Source: a cyanobacterium endosymbiont of Epithemia clementina EcSB
Lineage (GTDB): Bacteria > Cyanobacteriota > Cyanobacteriia > Cyanobacteriales > Microcystaceae
Direction of reading: 5' to 3'
Assembly: GCF_029919255.1 (NCBI RefSeq)
Contig: NZ_CP123991.1
Coordinates: forward strand, 179,110-243,109
DNA length: 64,000 nucleotides
The first letter of the stretch is position 1, and every line of letters begins with the position of its first letter. Under the pieces are notes generated by a model. It had not been told where the DNA came from and did no database searches. It saw nothing but the letters and a program-made list of their open reading frames with translations. Shown one piece after another: positions 9,514 to 19,981 of the stretch. The position numbers and the translations under genes are program-made.

Positions 9514-11378
9514 GATGTTTTGTTATATTGTTTAACAACTTTAAAGATAGATCAAATATCAAGTTGTTTAAAGATATTTGGTAAAATTTTAGCTAAGTTT
9601 AATAATTGCTTCCTTTCCATCTCATTAAGAAATAAGTTAACAGATTTTAATGCCCCTCGTTTATCAACAACAATGTGTAAACTAAAACAAGTACATTGAT
9701 GCTATAAAACTCTGAATTGGTTTATTAATGGTTGAAATTGGTTTCTGATATCGTAAGATTACTTTAATTAATCTATGTTACTATTAAGGCAATAATATTA
9801 ATATTATTACCTTTCAATTCAAAAACTTTGTATGCAACATTTTTAACTCATTTAAGTACATTCTTCCATTTTTCTTTTTGTGAATTAGATGATATTTGTC
9901 TCTCTCCTGAGATAATTTTAGTTTCCAAAATATATATGCTAATCTATAGATAGAATTTCCTATTCTCATTTCTTATGACTTTTATAAACACTAGAGAAAT
10001 TTAAGTTTTGGGCTAATAAAGCCAGAAAAATAATTGCATCTAAAATCGTCTTCGAGCCCAACACTCTCGCGCTAGAAAATCCCATATTCTTCAATATTCA
10101 CCTTAGACTTAAGTATCAATAGAGTTACTGAGAATAAATTAAAATGGAATTGTAACAGCGTTTCAACAGATAACTGAGGATACTTTCAAAGATTTTAAAG
10201 AAATTAACCTTGCGTTTCCCTAATTCTAAACTACTTTTTCCTAATTCTTTGATTCTCCTTTGCTATAATGATTGTCATACCAACACCCCTTTCCTTCAAG
10301 TCTATTGGAGTAATAGTCTATCAGAGATAAAAAACGCATTTTGCGCACTAGGTCCATGACCTAATTCTTACACTTTTTATTGATTAATATTCCTTAAAAT
10401 CAATTCATCAACGTAGTTCTTACTAAAAGTAAAATTAAGCATACGCTATTTCCACCTGTCCACTAAATAATAATTCCTTTCTGAGAACAAATAGGGACAA
10501 GGTTTCTCAGATCAGGGTCAGGAATAAAAAACTGCTTAAACATAGTTCGTTCTGAAAATACTTTAATATCAATTTCAAGATTATACTAAAATAGCGAGCT
10601 GGGGTTAGAATTTAGTTAGGTAAAATCCATAACAAGCTTATCTTAAAAATTGGCTGCATCTCATTTTTTTATAAAGATCAAAGAATTAAGTTCTTCTTGA
10701 AGAGAAGTTCAAAAGTTGGTAGAAATCAAATTATGTTTAATTTATGAGAGTTTGAGCTTATTTTGAGAAATTAGAGATTGTTTCCAACTAAAACATTAAG
10801 TTATGGTTCGTTTAGATAAACTTGCGTTCTTAGACACAAACTAGAATTTCTCTCATACTATAGATACACTTCGAATCAAAAGTTAATTGTATACTACACT
10901 GTGCTAATCTACTCCATAATCGTTTCAGGATAAATCTTATAAAAAGTCTTTAAAATTAAATAGATAAAAGATTATAGTTATGCGAATCAGACAACTATCC
11001 TAAACCAACATGAAATTAGGTAAATTGATGTTAGGATACTTAATCTAATTAAAATAAACTATTAAAGAAGTATAATTAGGAGGTTTTCAATAATAGATAT
11101 ACTAAACGACTTTACAATTTAAAAACCGTGATCTGGAAGATTTTCTATATTGAACAGTTAAATTAGTTAAGACAAGTGGCTATTTAAAATCGTAAAAAAG
11201 TCATGATAGTTATTCAAAATCCCTTAAGGGACCGAATTATCTTAACTTTTGTCCGTTTACCCTTGAAAAGTAATTAGTTGATGGGAAGATTATAATAAGT
11301 AGTTTTTTTGAAAAACTATGTGGAAAGTTGAGGGTACAATAAAAAGTAGGCACATGAACTCAATAGTAAAAGTCTCCT
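9514..11378. other. 1.9 kb AT-rich region, no intact gene
   Basis: No open frame here resembles a known protein. Two minus-strand patches look faintly protein-like: about 10018-10086 (GFSSARVLGSKTILD) and about 10440-10560 (MFKQFFIPDPDLRNLVP). Both break quickly. They may be the last traces of genes. The leuB promoter presumably lies near the end of the stretch; a TATAAT stands at 11291-11296 but lacks a well-spaced -35. Confidence 0.5.
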
Positions 11379-12464
11379 ATGACGCGGCAATATACAATTA
11401 CTCTTCTTCCTGGTGATGGCATTGGGCCAGAGATCTTAACAGTTGCGGTGAAAGTCCTGCATGTCATTGAAAAAAAGTTTGATATAAAATTCAATTTTCA
11501 AGAAGCCCTCATTGGAGGATCGGCGATCGATGCAACGGGGGAGCCCCTTCCTGAAGAAACCTTAACCTGCTGTCGCAATAGTGATGCTGTTTTATTAGCT
11601 GCCATTGGGGGATATAAATGGGATAATCTCCCTCGTTATCAACGTCCTGAAACAGGATTATTAGCTATTCGTGCTGGACTTAACCTTTTTGCTAACTTGC
11701 GTCCTGCAACTATTTTTCCCCAACTAATTGACGCTTCTTCTCTTAAACGAGAAGTAATAGGAGGAGTTGATATCATGGTGGTTCGAGAATTGACAGGAGG
11801 CATTTATTTTGGACAACCTAAAGGCATTTTTGAGACAGAAATAGGGGAAAAACGGGGAGTCAACACAATGGCTTATGTAGAGTCAGAAATTGACCGTATT
11901 GCCAAAGTTGCTTTTGAAACAGCCCAAAAAAGAAGCGGTAAGTTATGTTCTGTTGATAAAGCTAACGTCTTAGATGTATCTCAATTGTGGCGCGACCGCG
12001 TCAACTACATTGCACCCCAATATCCTGATGTAGAACTTTCTCACCTTTATGTCGATAACGCAGTTATGCAGTTAGTTCGTGCTCCCAAACAGTTTGATAC
12101 CATTCTGACAGGTAACTTATTTGGAGATATTCTCTCCGATGCAGCGGCAATGTTAACTGGTAGTATTGGGATGTTACCCTCAGCTAGTTTAGGTTTAGAA
12201 AAACCAGGGTTATTTGAACCTGTCCACGGTTCAGCCCCTGATATTGCCGGACAAGATAAAGCTAACCCCCTCGCCCAAGTACTAAGTGCAGCCATGATGT
12301 TACGGTATGGGTTAAATGAGCCTAACGCGGCAAGTAAAATTGAACAAGGGGTATTAGAAGTATTAGCTCAAGGCTATCGTACGGGAGATATTATGTCCCC
12401 ACAAATGAAAGCAGTGGGGTGTCAGGAAATAGGGGATGTATTACTTAAAGTAGTAGAATCTTAA
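11379..12464 (+). CDS. leuB: 3-isopropylmalate dehydrogenase
   Basis: NAD-dependent oxidative decarboxylase of leucine synthesis, turning 3-isopropylmalate into 2-oxoisocaproate. The 361-residue length is standard. Visible family features: the opening [13 protein letters not shown], substrate-contacting arginines in [29 protein letters not shown] with the catalytic Tyr, [14 protein letters not shown] with the catalytic Lys, and [20 protein letters not shown] with the metal-binding aspartates. Nothing is missing. Its presence shows that leucine synthesis is at least partly kept, in contrast with UCYN-A symbionts that have lost branched-chain amino-acid synthesis (from memory of those genomes). 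No other leu gene lies in the window. Confidence 0.96.
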   Translation: MTRQYTITLLPGDGIGPEILTVAVKVLHVIEKKFDIKFNFQEALIGGSAIDATGEPLPEETLTCCRNSDAVLLAAIGGYKWDNLPRYQRPETGLLAIRAGLNLFANLRPATIFPQLIDASSLKREVIGGVDIMVVRELTGGIYFGQPKGIFETEIGEKRGVNTMAYVESEIDRIAKVAFETAQKRSGKLCSVDKANVLDVSQLWRDRVNYIAPQYPDVELSHLYVDNAVMQLVRAPKQFDTILTGNLFGDILSDAAAMLTGSIGMLPSASLGLEKPGLFEPVHGSAPDIAGQDKANPLAQVLSAAMMLRYGLNEPNAASKIEQGVLEVLAQGYRTGDIMSPQMKAVGCQEIGDVLLKVVES

Positions 12465-12531
12465 TATCTAAAATATCCGTCTTCGAGTGTATATTGATTA
12501 ATGTTAGATCTAACGCAAGTTAAGTTGAATT

Positions 12532-12807
12532 GTGGGGAACAAAACAGTGGGATATGCACGTCGAATACCGGATACCAAGCAACAAGAAATACAACTCCCT
12601 GTCACTATTGACTGCGCTGTTTTAAGGGCAGCGCAACGTATTTATAGAACCTATTGTGTTTTACACCCCAAACGCAATAGGCAGCCTTGTGGCATCGCCA
12701 TTAACCGCAAAAGTAAACGAGGACAACTAATTTTTCGAGAAAACCCTGTTCTTCTACCTGGAGAGAGCTTTGTCTCGACCAATCAACTTGAAGTTGAAAT
12801 TCACTAG
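12532..12807 (+). CDS. Small protein of unknown function
   Basis: A 91-codon frame 67 bases after leuB. The only candidate starts are GTG at 12532 or GTG at 12547, because an in-frame TGA lies immediately upstream and there is no in-frame ATG near the start; ribosome-site support is weak. Composition is protein-like and basic (AAQRIYRTYCVLHPKRNRQP, then INRKSKRGQLIF), ending LPGESFVSTNQLEVEIH. No signal peptide or membrane segment is seen. I do not recognise the family. It may be a genuine small cyanobacterial protein or the tail of a decayed longer gene; base composition is less AT-rich than the surrounding non-coding DNA, which favours real or recently real coding. Confidence 0.5.
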   Translation: MGNKTVGYARRIPDTKQQEIQLPVTIDCAVLRAAQRIYRTYCVLHPKRNRQPCGIAINRKSKRGQLIFRENPVLLPGESFVSTNQLEVEIH

Positions 12808-13945
12808 TTTCACAAAAATTACATCTTGACATAGACATAAATTTATGGGATATAAATCAGTTACTTGAGTATTTAAATATTGAATTAGCAGGAATTAATA
12901 ACAGCCTCGTGATAATAGTAGAAACCTCAACTGTCTAAGAATTTTTTATTAAAATTAGTTTAGTATTTTTGCTAATTACAAGGATAGTTTTCTTTAAAAA
13001 GAGAGCATTAAATAAACGTTTAGAATATAAATTCTTCTGTATTCCCAATATTTAAGCAACTAGAGTTCTATTTAAAATGCTTTGACTGAGTTTTTTAGAA
13101 TAACTCCTTTGAGCAACGCTTTGTTTAACAGCCTTAGCTAAATCATATTTATATTTAAACATCATTCCTGCAACTTTATCAGTTTTTATTCGATTCCATT
13201 TCCCTTCTGTCATTTTCAGTTCTGAACTGTAAATCAGTAGATAAAATAAATCTAATTCTTTTTCTCTCTATTGTTTAGATTTTTATCTAACCAAACCATA
13301 TCTATTTGAGTAGGTTGCTATTTTTTAGTTTTACCTGTCTCTTCATATTATAATTTTTGTATTTTTTCAGATCTGCTCTGCTTGCTAATAAAGCATAATT
13401 CAAGCTTTTGTTTTCTTTGCACATTCCTATTATTTTCAGGAAAAACCTATTTAGAAATTGTTTTTTAAATTAAATTTTCTGATAGATTTACCTAATCTGA
13501 CTTTTTATGCTCTTGTGTTTAAATACAAAATCTCTATTTCTGTTCTAGTTCTGCAGGAAATTTTCGATCAATAATTATCTTTAATATTTTTTGTTTAATT
13601 GTGTTGGTCTGATTTTTAGATCGACTGGCATCTAGTAATTGCTCTTTTTAAAAAACTTTTATATTTTAGGCTTATTAAAATTTACCTATTTATTAGGTAT
13701 AGAATAATCGCAATGACTTTTTAGGAGATATCATCAGTTAATATTGATGATATAATCAGGTACTATATGACCATTAAATAGCTGTTGATAGCAACGACAC
13801 AACAAACAAGAGGCTTCTAATTAACAGTTATTTGTTTTTGAGCAGTTGATGTGAGTCGAAACTATCATCATCAAAGGCTTTCTAATTTGCCCCTTGATTT
13901 CAGCTTTGTTTTTTTTAAACTTCGTTTTTTGAGGTGACTACTCTA
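12808..13945. other. 1.1 kb gene-poor region upstream of the GH13 gene
   Basis: No intact gene. On the minus strand about 13070-13270 reads as a short protein-like stretch (MTEGKWNRIKTDKVAGMMFK, then KYDLAKAVKQSVAQRSYSKK) without recognisable ends, probably a relic of a small gene of unknown family. Confidence 0.5.
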
Positions 13946-15616
13946 ATGTCTAGTTTCCAATCAAAATACCCATGGTGGTATGGATGCGTAATCTATGAAA
14001 TTTATATCCGTAGCTTTTACGATAGCAATGGTGATGGTGTAGGGGATTTACTAGGAATCATCAAAAAGCTCGATTATTTAGCATCTCTTCCCATTGATGC
14101 TCTTTGGATAACGCCTTTTTACCAATCTCCTATGAAGGATTATGGATATGATATCTCAGATTATTATGCGGTTGATCCTCTGTTTGGAACCATAGAAGAT
14201 TTTGAGGAATTAATTGAGAAAGCCCACGCCCGCAACCTTAAAATTGTAGTTGATCAAGTGTGGAGTCACACCTCTGATGTCCACCCTTGGTTTATCGAAA
14301 GTTGTTCTGATCGTCAGAATCCTAAAGCAGATTGGTATATTTGGGCCGATTCTAACCACGGAGATGTTCCAAATAATTGGTTATCAATTTTCGGGGGAAC
14401 TGCTTGGAAATGGTGCGAATCTCGCCAACAATACTACCTTCACAATTTTATCGATGGCCAACCAGATCTCAACTGGCATAACCCTGATGTCGTTAGAGAA
14501 ATCATGAAAGTGGTAGAATTTTGGCTAGAAAAAGGGGTTGATGGGGTACGTCTCGACGCTTGTAATTATTATATGCATGATCAAAGTCTACTGGATAATC
14601 CGACTCGTACCAAAGGAATGCCTAATCAAGATGGAGTTTCTCCTCTTAATCCGTACTCTAACTTTATTAACCTCCACAATATGAACGAGGTTAAAAACAT
14701 AAAATCTTTAAGACGCATCCGTAAAACCCTGAATAAATACCCTGGAACCTTTGCTATCGGAGAGATTGTGGCGGCTGATGATCCAATGCGACAAACAGTT
14801 GAATATATTAGGGGGGCAAATAGATTACATTCAGCCTACAATAGTGCTTTGTTAGTTAATGATAAACTAACCCCCAAATTAATTGCCGAGGCAATCGAAG
14901 ATTTATCTCTTCATCTTGAAGCGGATGAGGAAGAAATGATCTGTATTACTATGAGTACTCATGACTTTCCTCGTGCTAGGTCGAGGTGGCAACCGGAGGA
15001 TGCTTCCCTAATTCCGGCTTTTGAAAAAATGCTCATTTCTTTGTTACCTACCCTGCGGGGCATCATTTCTCTTTATCAAGGTGAAGAATTAGGGCTAACA
15101 GAAACCAATGTCTCTAAAGAAAAGATGAAAGATCCTTTTGGAATTTTCTTCTATCCTTATTTTGCGGGACGCGATGGCTGTCGAACCCCTATGCCTTGGG
15201 AATCAGATGCAAACAACTTTGGGTTTACAGATAGTGAGGAACCTTGGCTTCCTGTCGATGAACAATATCGGTCTCTTGCGGTTTCGGTTCAAGAAGAACG
15301 GGAAGATTCTATGCTTAACTATTTTCGATTTTTTCTAAAATGGCGCAATCGTCAACCGGCTTTGAAATATGGATCGGTGGAGTTAATTGAAGCCGGAGAC
15401 AGTGTCTTATCCTTTTTACGAAAAACCCCTGATCAAGAACTTCTTTGTGTCTTTAATATTAGTGAACAAACCAACTCCCATCTCATTTCTTTTCGATATG
15501 GAAAGGAAATCGTCGGTTCTAATATTAAAAGTTTCCCCACAACCAATTTGGGTAATGGACAAAGAACTGTTGAAATGGAACCTTTTGGCTTTGGCATCTT
15601 CGAACGAGAGTCGTAA
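13946..15616 (+). CDS. GH13 alpha-glucosidase / trehalose synthase-like hydrolase
   Basis: A 556-residue glycoside hydrolase family 13 enzyme acting on short alpha-glucosides. The barrel motifs are all visible: DALWITPFYQSPMKDYGYDI near the N-terminus, region I VVDQVWSHTSDVHPWF, region II GVDGVRLDACNYY (nucleophile Asp), region III FAIGEI (acid/base Glu), and region IV MSTHDFPRARSRW (transition-state His-Asp). The C-terminal part is a small beta domain. The start at 13946 is chosen because GAGGTG sits nine bases before it; the GTG inside that ribosome site (13934) is an unlikely start. Substrate (maltose, isomaltose, sucrose or trehalose) cannot be told from sequence. With glgC and tkt nearby in the window it suggests active sugar turnover. 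Confidence 0.88.
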   Translation: MSSFQSKYPWWYGCVIYEIYIRSFYDSNGDGVGDLLGIIKKLDYLASLPIDALWITPFYQSPMKDYGYDISDYYAVDPLFGTIEDFEELIEKAHARNLKIVVDQVWSHTSDVHPWFIESCSDRQNPKADWYIWADSNHGDVPNNWLSIFGGTAWKWCESRQQYYLHNFIDGQPDLNWHNPDVVREIMKVVEFWLEKGVDGVRLDACNYYMHDQSLLDNPTRTKGMPNQDGVSPLNPYSNFINLHNMNEVKNIKSLRRIRKTLNKYPGTFAIGEIVAADDPMRQTVEYIRGANRLHSAYNSALLVNDKLTPKLIAEAIEDLSLHLEADEEEMICITMSTHDFPRARSRWQPEDASLIPAFEKMLISLLPTLRGIISLYQGEELGLTETNVSKEKMKDPFGIFFYPYFAGRDGCRTPMPWESDANNFGFTDSEEPWLPVDEQYRSLAVSVQEEREDSMLNYFRFFLKWRNRQPALKYGSVELIEAGDSVLSFLRKTPDQELLCVFNISEQTNSHLISFRYGKEIVGSNIKSFPTTNLGNGQRTVEMEPFGFGIFERES

Positions 15617-15808
15617 TTAGGTATTGCCATTTGATGCTTCTTCTACTATTGTTAGCAGGAGCGTCAAAAAAGGGAATTATGTTGGCTTTAAGTTTTGTAA
15701 AAAGGATAATATAACAGCCAACCTAAAATTCGTTAAAGGATTCACAAGAAATCAAAATAACTTAGCTAGGTTTTCAAAAATAGACACGATTTAATGAATT
15801 TATTCTTA

Positions 15809-16522
15809 TTAAATTGGTAATTGTTGAATATCTCTATTGGAACCAATGATGACCATCATTAAGTTTTTATCAAGTTTTTCTTGGGGAGTAGGATTAATTT
15901 TAAATTTATCTTCTTTTCCAGTAGCCAAAACGTTGATTTTATAACGCTTCCTAAGATTTAATTCCTCGATTGTTTTTCCGTGAAATTCCTCAGGAACCCA
16001 AATTTCTACAATACTATGCTCAGGATCAAGCTCAAATCGTTCAAGAATAGCTGGTTTTGTCAGAGTATAAGCTAATTCACACCCAGCGTGATATTCAGGA
16101 AAGACCACTAAATCTGCTCCCACCCGTTCCAATAACTTTCCATGAACCTTAGAAGATGCTTTAGCAACAACCCATTCAACACCACCTTCTTTTACGTTGA
16201 GGGTCGTAACAATACTTTCTTCTAAATAATTCCCAATGGCCACAATCACTGTATCAAATTCGAAAATTCCAGCCTCTTTTAAAGCATTAGGTTGAGTTGA
16301 ATCTAACTGAATAGCACTAGAAGCAATTTTCTCATTTAAAACTTGTGCCACTAGGGATTCTTTAATGTCAGTTCCTAATACTTCATAGCCCAATTTATAA
16401 AGTGTGCGGGAGACAGCTCGTCCAAAACGGCCTAAACCAATAACCGCAAATTGGCGATTCTCTCGACGAAGATTATTCAAAAAGTTTAAGGATTGATTGT
16501 TCAAAAAGTTTAAGGATTTCAA
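15809..16522 (-). CDS. ktrA: Potassium uptake regulatory subunit, KtrA/TrkA family
   Basis: Cytoplasmic RCK subunit that gates the KtrB channel by binding nucleotide. The 237-residue protein has an RCK-N Rossmann domain starting FAVIGLGRFGRAVSRTL (GxGxxG) and an RCK-C domain from about residue 155 (FELDPEHSIVEIWVPEEF). It lies 87 bases after ktrB on the same strand, the usual pair. The N-terminus contains a 24-bp in-frame tandem duplication giving SLNFLNN twice; the start could be at either copy or just before the Rossmann fold, and the extra residues are probably harmless. Confidence 0.92.
   Translation of the reverse strand: MKSLNFLNNQSLNFLNNLRRENRQFAVIGLGRFGRAVSRTLYKLGYEVLGTDIKESLVAQVLNEKIASSAIQLDSTQPNALKEAGIFEFDTVIVAIGNYLEESIVTTLNVKEGGVEWVVAKASSKVHGKLLERVGADLVVFPEYHAGCELAYTLTKPAILERFELDPEHSIVEIWVPEEFHGKTIEELNLRKRYKINVLATGKEDKFKINPTPQEKLDKNLMMVIIGSNRDIQQLPI
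16476..16518. repeat. In-frame tandem duplication at the start of ktrA
   Basis: TTCAAAAAGTTTAAGGATT occurs at 16476-16494 and again at 16500-16518, 24 bases apart, so eight codons are repeated near the N-terminus of KtrA. Confidence 0.9.
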
Positions 16523-16609
16523 TGTTTCCTCCCTATTTTTTTGTTATTTAAAGAGTGCAGTTCTTCACCCCTTATCTTACTTTTCTGATTAAAGATCATG
16601 AAATATTCC

Positions 16610-18076
16610 TTACCCAACCAACAAGCGCTCTTCAGGGTATTGAACAACCCTAGGATTGATTTCACCGACAATGGCTGCCATAAAAACAAGAATACCTACT
16701 CTTCCAGTATACATGGCTAGAATGATTAAGAGTTGTGATAGGGGAGAAAGGCTGGCAGTAATCCCGGTAGAAAGTCCCACCGTAGTAAAGGCTGAAATTA
16801 CCTCAAATAAAACTTGAAACGAACTGACCTCAGTATCAAAGAAAGCCGGGTGAAAACTAATCTCAATAAAGGAGATAAGAAAAGTAATAGAAATCACCAT
16901 AATGGTTGAACCAAAAACAACGGCGACTGCCTTTAAGATTAGAGGAACTGGAATCTCACGCTTATATATTACTACTTGATCGTTACCGCGTAAAACTGAA
17001 CGGGTGCAGCTAGTTAAGATACGAAGCGTTGTAGTTTTAATTCCCCCTCCTGTTCCGCTAGGACTCGCCCCAACAAACATAAAACCCATGGTTAAAAATA
17101 ATCCAGAAATTGTCATTTCTCCAATATCAATACTGTTAAATCCTGCAGTTCTAGTTGTTACAGATTGAAACCATGCCCCTAATAATTTACTTTTAAAATC
17201 TAGTGATGCTAAGGTGTTCTGATTTTTATATTCAACCAATAGAAACATGAGCGTTCCCAGTATCAGTAAAAATACTGTAGTACTAATAACCACTTTGAAG
17301 TTAAGAGATAAAAACACTCTTTCTCTACGCTTTTTAATTTTGTGTAATATCAAAAGATATAGTTCAATAACAACTGAATAACCAATGCCTCCAAAAATAA
17401 TCAAAAAAGTCATAACAAGATTAATTGTAATAGAATCTTGAAAGCCAACTAAACTATCTATAAACAAACTAAATCCCGCATTATTCCAGGCACTAATACT
17501 ATGAAAAATAGATATCCATAACGCACTAATTTTTCCATATTTTTCCTTAAAAAAGTTAAATAATATTAAAGCTCCTACCATCTCAAACACAAGGGTCATT
17601 CCAATGATAGAACGAATAGTTGTTTTGCTATTTTCTTGGCGAAGTGGACGATCTAAAGATTCTTGAATAGCTAATTTTTGTCGGAGCTCAAATCGCCGGC
17701 CAATTAATAACATTAAAAAGGTTGTCGTTGTCATATATCCTAATCCTCCTATTTGAATTAATAACAGGATGATCAGTTGTCCCCAAAAAGAAAAATAGCT
17801 CCCTGTATCAACTACGATTAAGCCAGTTACACAAACAGCAGAAGTTGCCGTAAATAAAGCGATAATTGGGTTATTCCAATGATAATCATAGGTAGAAAAT
17901 GGTAAAACTAATAAGATAGTTCCCACTGAAATAACAGCCAAAAACCCTAAACAAATAGTACGAGCAATAGTCATAAAAAAAGATAGCAAGTAACGGCAAA
18001 AAACAAGAAAATCTAGCTTTTCTAGACTGTCTTTGACAACTTCATAATAAAAAAATCTGAAAGTCTTGCTTTTCAA
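16610..18076 (-). CDS. ktrB: Potassium-translocating subunit, TrkH/KtrB family
   Basis: Membrane channel subunit of the Na+-dependent Ktr potassium uptake system. The 488-residue protein shows the four M1-P-M2 repeats; pore-loop signatures are TSAVCVTGL, AWNNAGFSLF, RTAGFNSI and FTTVGLSTG, each with the conserved selectivity glycine. The first 35 residues are charged and unusual (MKSKTFRFFYYEVVKDSLEK); a shorter start at Met-35 (FFMTIARTICLGFL) is possible. It precedes ktrA in an apparent two-gene operon. Ktr is important for osmotic and salt adaptation in cyanobacteria. Confidence 0.92.
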   Translation of the reverse strand: MKSKTFRFFYYEVVKDSLEKLDFLVFCRYLLSFFMTIARTICLGFLAVISVGTILLVLPFSTYDYHWNNPIIALFTATSAVCVTGLIVVDTGSYFSFWGQLIILLLIQIGGLGYMTTTTFLMLLIGRRFELRQKLAIQESLDRPLRQENSKTTIRSIIGMTLVFEMVGALILFNFFKEKYGKISALWISIFHSISAWNNAGFSLFIDSLVGFQDSITINLVMTFLIIFGGIGYSVVIELYLLILHKIKKRRERVFLSLNFKVVISTTVFLLILGTLMFLLVEYKNQNTLASLDFKSKLLGAWFQSVTTRTAGFNSIDIGEMTISGLFLTMGFMFVGASPSGTGGGIKTTTLRILTSCTRSVLRGNDQVVIYKREIPVPLILKAVAVVFGSTIMVISITFLISFIEISFHPAFFDTEVSSFQVLFEVISAFTTVGLSTGITASLSPLSQLLIILAMYTGRVGILVFMAAIVGEINPRVVQYPEERLLVG

Positions 18077-18125
18077 GATCTACAAGACTTCAAAGACTTG
18101 ATCTTTATCGGAATTAAGTTTTCGG

Positions 18126-18173
18126 AGTGACATAATACAGTCAGAACTTAAGTTCTGACTGTATTATGTCACT
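18126..18173. repeat. Perfect 48-bp palindrome without spacer
   Basis: AGTGACATAATACAGTCAGAACTT (18126-18149, 24 bases shown as left arm in two halves AGTGACATAATA and CAGTCAGAACTT) is followed immediately by its exact reverse complement (18150-18173). It lies between the stop of the SpoIID-like gene and the start of ktrB, both on the minus strand, and may be a terminator, though it has no T-run. Confidence 0.95.
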
Positions 18174-18367
18174 AATTTATCATACTAAGTCTAGAAGAGC
18201 CAAGAATATTACTGACGAGTACTAACCTCATTTTGGTATTAAGTGAGGGCATAACATAATGTTCCCTTACTTGCGACTGAAAGCCTAGTGTTAATTCAGT
18301 AACTTCGTCAATTGAAGAAAGCTCAAATTGGCATTTATCTATCTTTGATTTAAGTAGTCTTAATTAT

Positions 18368-19981
18368 TTATTGTTGTGATTGCCAAAAAACAATCGATTC
18401 ATTAAGGGGTTCAATTCTTGCCCCAGGATAATAAAAAGAAAGGATCTTTTCGGCATCCCAACCTAATCTAGCTAAATTGTAAGATCCGTATTGACTCATC
18501 CCTACACCATGGCCAAATCCACCCCCAACAAAAGCAAACCCTCTTAATTGTTTCTGACTATTGTAGATAGGTTTTAGATAAAATAATGTACTGCGAGGAG
18601 GATTAAAAGCACTACGAACTTCATTCTTATGTAACTCTAAAGAACCTTTATTCGTTTCTACTTTCATGGTCAAAATGCGCCCAGATTCTGATCTTTCAGT
18701 GACTTCCATCCATCGAATTATTTTTAAATCAGCTAAGGGATGTTTGCGCTTTTCAAGATACTTTTTTAAATCTTGACTTAAACTTTCAAGAGTAGCCTGT
18801 CGATTCCAACGAAAAACATTTCTTCCTGTTTCATTAAAACCATTCTTTAAACTAATAAAGTTGCGGAAATCCTGTTCCTTAGCTAAAGATGTTTCTGACA
18901 AGTCCCAAAGTTTTTTAGGAGAATCAATAACCGCCTTAAGATAAGGTCTTTCTTCTCCATTCCAAACGTCACTAAACTTAGCCGTCACTCCCCCCGTAGT
19001 GGAGGAATAGAGGGCATCCACTAACTCGTTTTTATAAGTTAATACTAAGCCTTTAGTAGCTGCGACCGCCTGATCAGCTTTAGGGCTAGTTTCACTTAAC
19101 CCATAATAAACTTGACAGTGGGTTGTAGCACACAATTGATAGTTATCCGCCTGAAACCGTCGTACATTTCGTAAGGCATAGGTACGGGCAATAATGGTTT
19201 GAGCTTTCGCCGCATTGAGGGGAGCAGATGGTCCGATTTCGTGAGGAACAACTCCTCTGAGATAGGTTTCAAGGGGAACATTGTTAACTAAAGTATAAGT
19301 TCCATAAGCGTTGGGCTGTAGCCGCAGGCTCCCCCCATAATAACGGATTTTTCCTTGACTTAGACTAACTTGAATAGGATTTTTTCCTGGAATTATCTCT
19401 AAATAATCAGGACTATAGATCTTACCAGCTACGGTAAAAGTTGCTCGGGGGGTAGCCGCTAAAATTTCTAATTCAAGATAGACATCCTTGAATCCTTTAG
19501 TTTTGAGATTTTCTAGTAACCAACGACGTAACAAAGGGGTTTCGTAAACATCACGCTTTGCCCAAACTTGCCACTGTTCAGGTTGAGTAACTTCTACTTT
19601 AATTCCCCTTTCTTCCCATTTGTTCGCACTGTCTTCTGCGGTTTCGAAAGTAGCATGATCACTTAAAACTACTTTCTCTCGTAGCACAGGTGTTGATAAA
19701 GGTTCTTTAACCACTTCAATAGTAAATTGGTTGGTTTGAACGACTTGTTGTTGGTTATTATCGTCGTTAAATTTCAGAGTTAGGATATCCCCATTAGTAG
19801 CCGCAATGACCAATTTTCCCTTTTTTTCTTCCCCAAACCTTTGAACTACTCCTACATCTAGCTCAACATCTGTTGCTGTTGCAGAGGAAGTACAAACCCC
19901 TCCAAGTAAAATAGCAAGGGACAATAAACTGATACATAAATGTTTGCCCCTAACTGGGTGATGAGTCTTGGTAATTTCCAT
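18368..19981 (-). CDS. SpoIID/LytB domain protein (secreted cell-wall factor)
   Basis: A 537-residue exported protein. Residues 1-37 form a signal peptide (basic HHPVRGKH, then a hydrophobic SLLSLAILLGG, cut near ATA). The SpoIID domain occupies about residues 200-520: LETYLRGVVPHEIGPSAP with the catalytic-type Glu, AAKAQTIIARTYALRN, YSSTTGGVT, and near the end GGGFGHGVGMSQYGSYNLA. SpoIID in Bacillus is a lytic transglycosylase acting on denuded glycan; cyanobacterial relatives are annotated as amidase enhancers and probably remodel peptidoglycan. Length is typical for cyanobacteria. No defects are visible. A 48-bp palindrome follows its stop by about 195 bases. Confidence 0.88.
   Translation of the reverse strand: MEITKTHHPVRGKHLCISLLSLAILLGGVCTSSATATDVELDVGVVQRFGEEKKGKLVIAATNGDILTLKFNDDNNQQQVVQTNQFTIEVVKEPLSTPVLREKVVLSDHATFETAEDSANKWEERGIKVEVTQPEQWQVWAKRDVYETPLLRRWLLENLKTKGFKDVYLELEILAATPRATFTVAGKIYSPDYLEIIPGKNPIQVSLSQGKIRYYGGSLRLQPNAYGTYTLVNNVPLETYLRGVVPHEIGPSAPLNAAKAQTIIARTYALRNVRRFQADNYQLCATTHCQVYYGLSETSPKADQAVAATKGLVLTYKNELVDALYSSTTGGVTAKFSDVWNGEERPYLKAVIDSPKKLWDLSETSLAKEQDFRNFISLKNGFNETGRNVFRWNRQATLESLSQDLKKYLEKRKHPLADLKIIRWMEVTERSESGRILTMKVETNKGSLELHKNEVRSAFNPPRSTLFYLKPIYNSQKQLRGFAFVGGGFGHGVGMSQYGSYNLARLGWDAEKILSFYYPGARIEPLNESIVFWQSQQ

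Noticed and set aside
13934-13945. GTG start for the GH13 gene
   Set aside because: The GTG is part of the GAGGTG ribosome site for ATG 13946.
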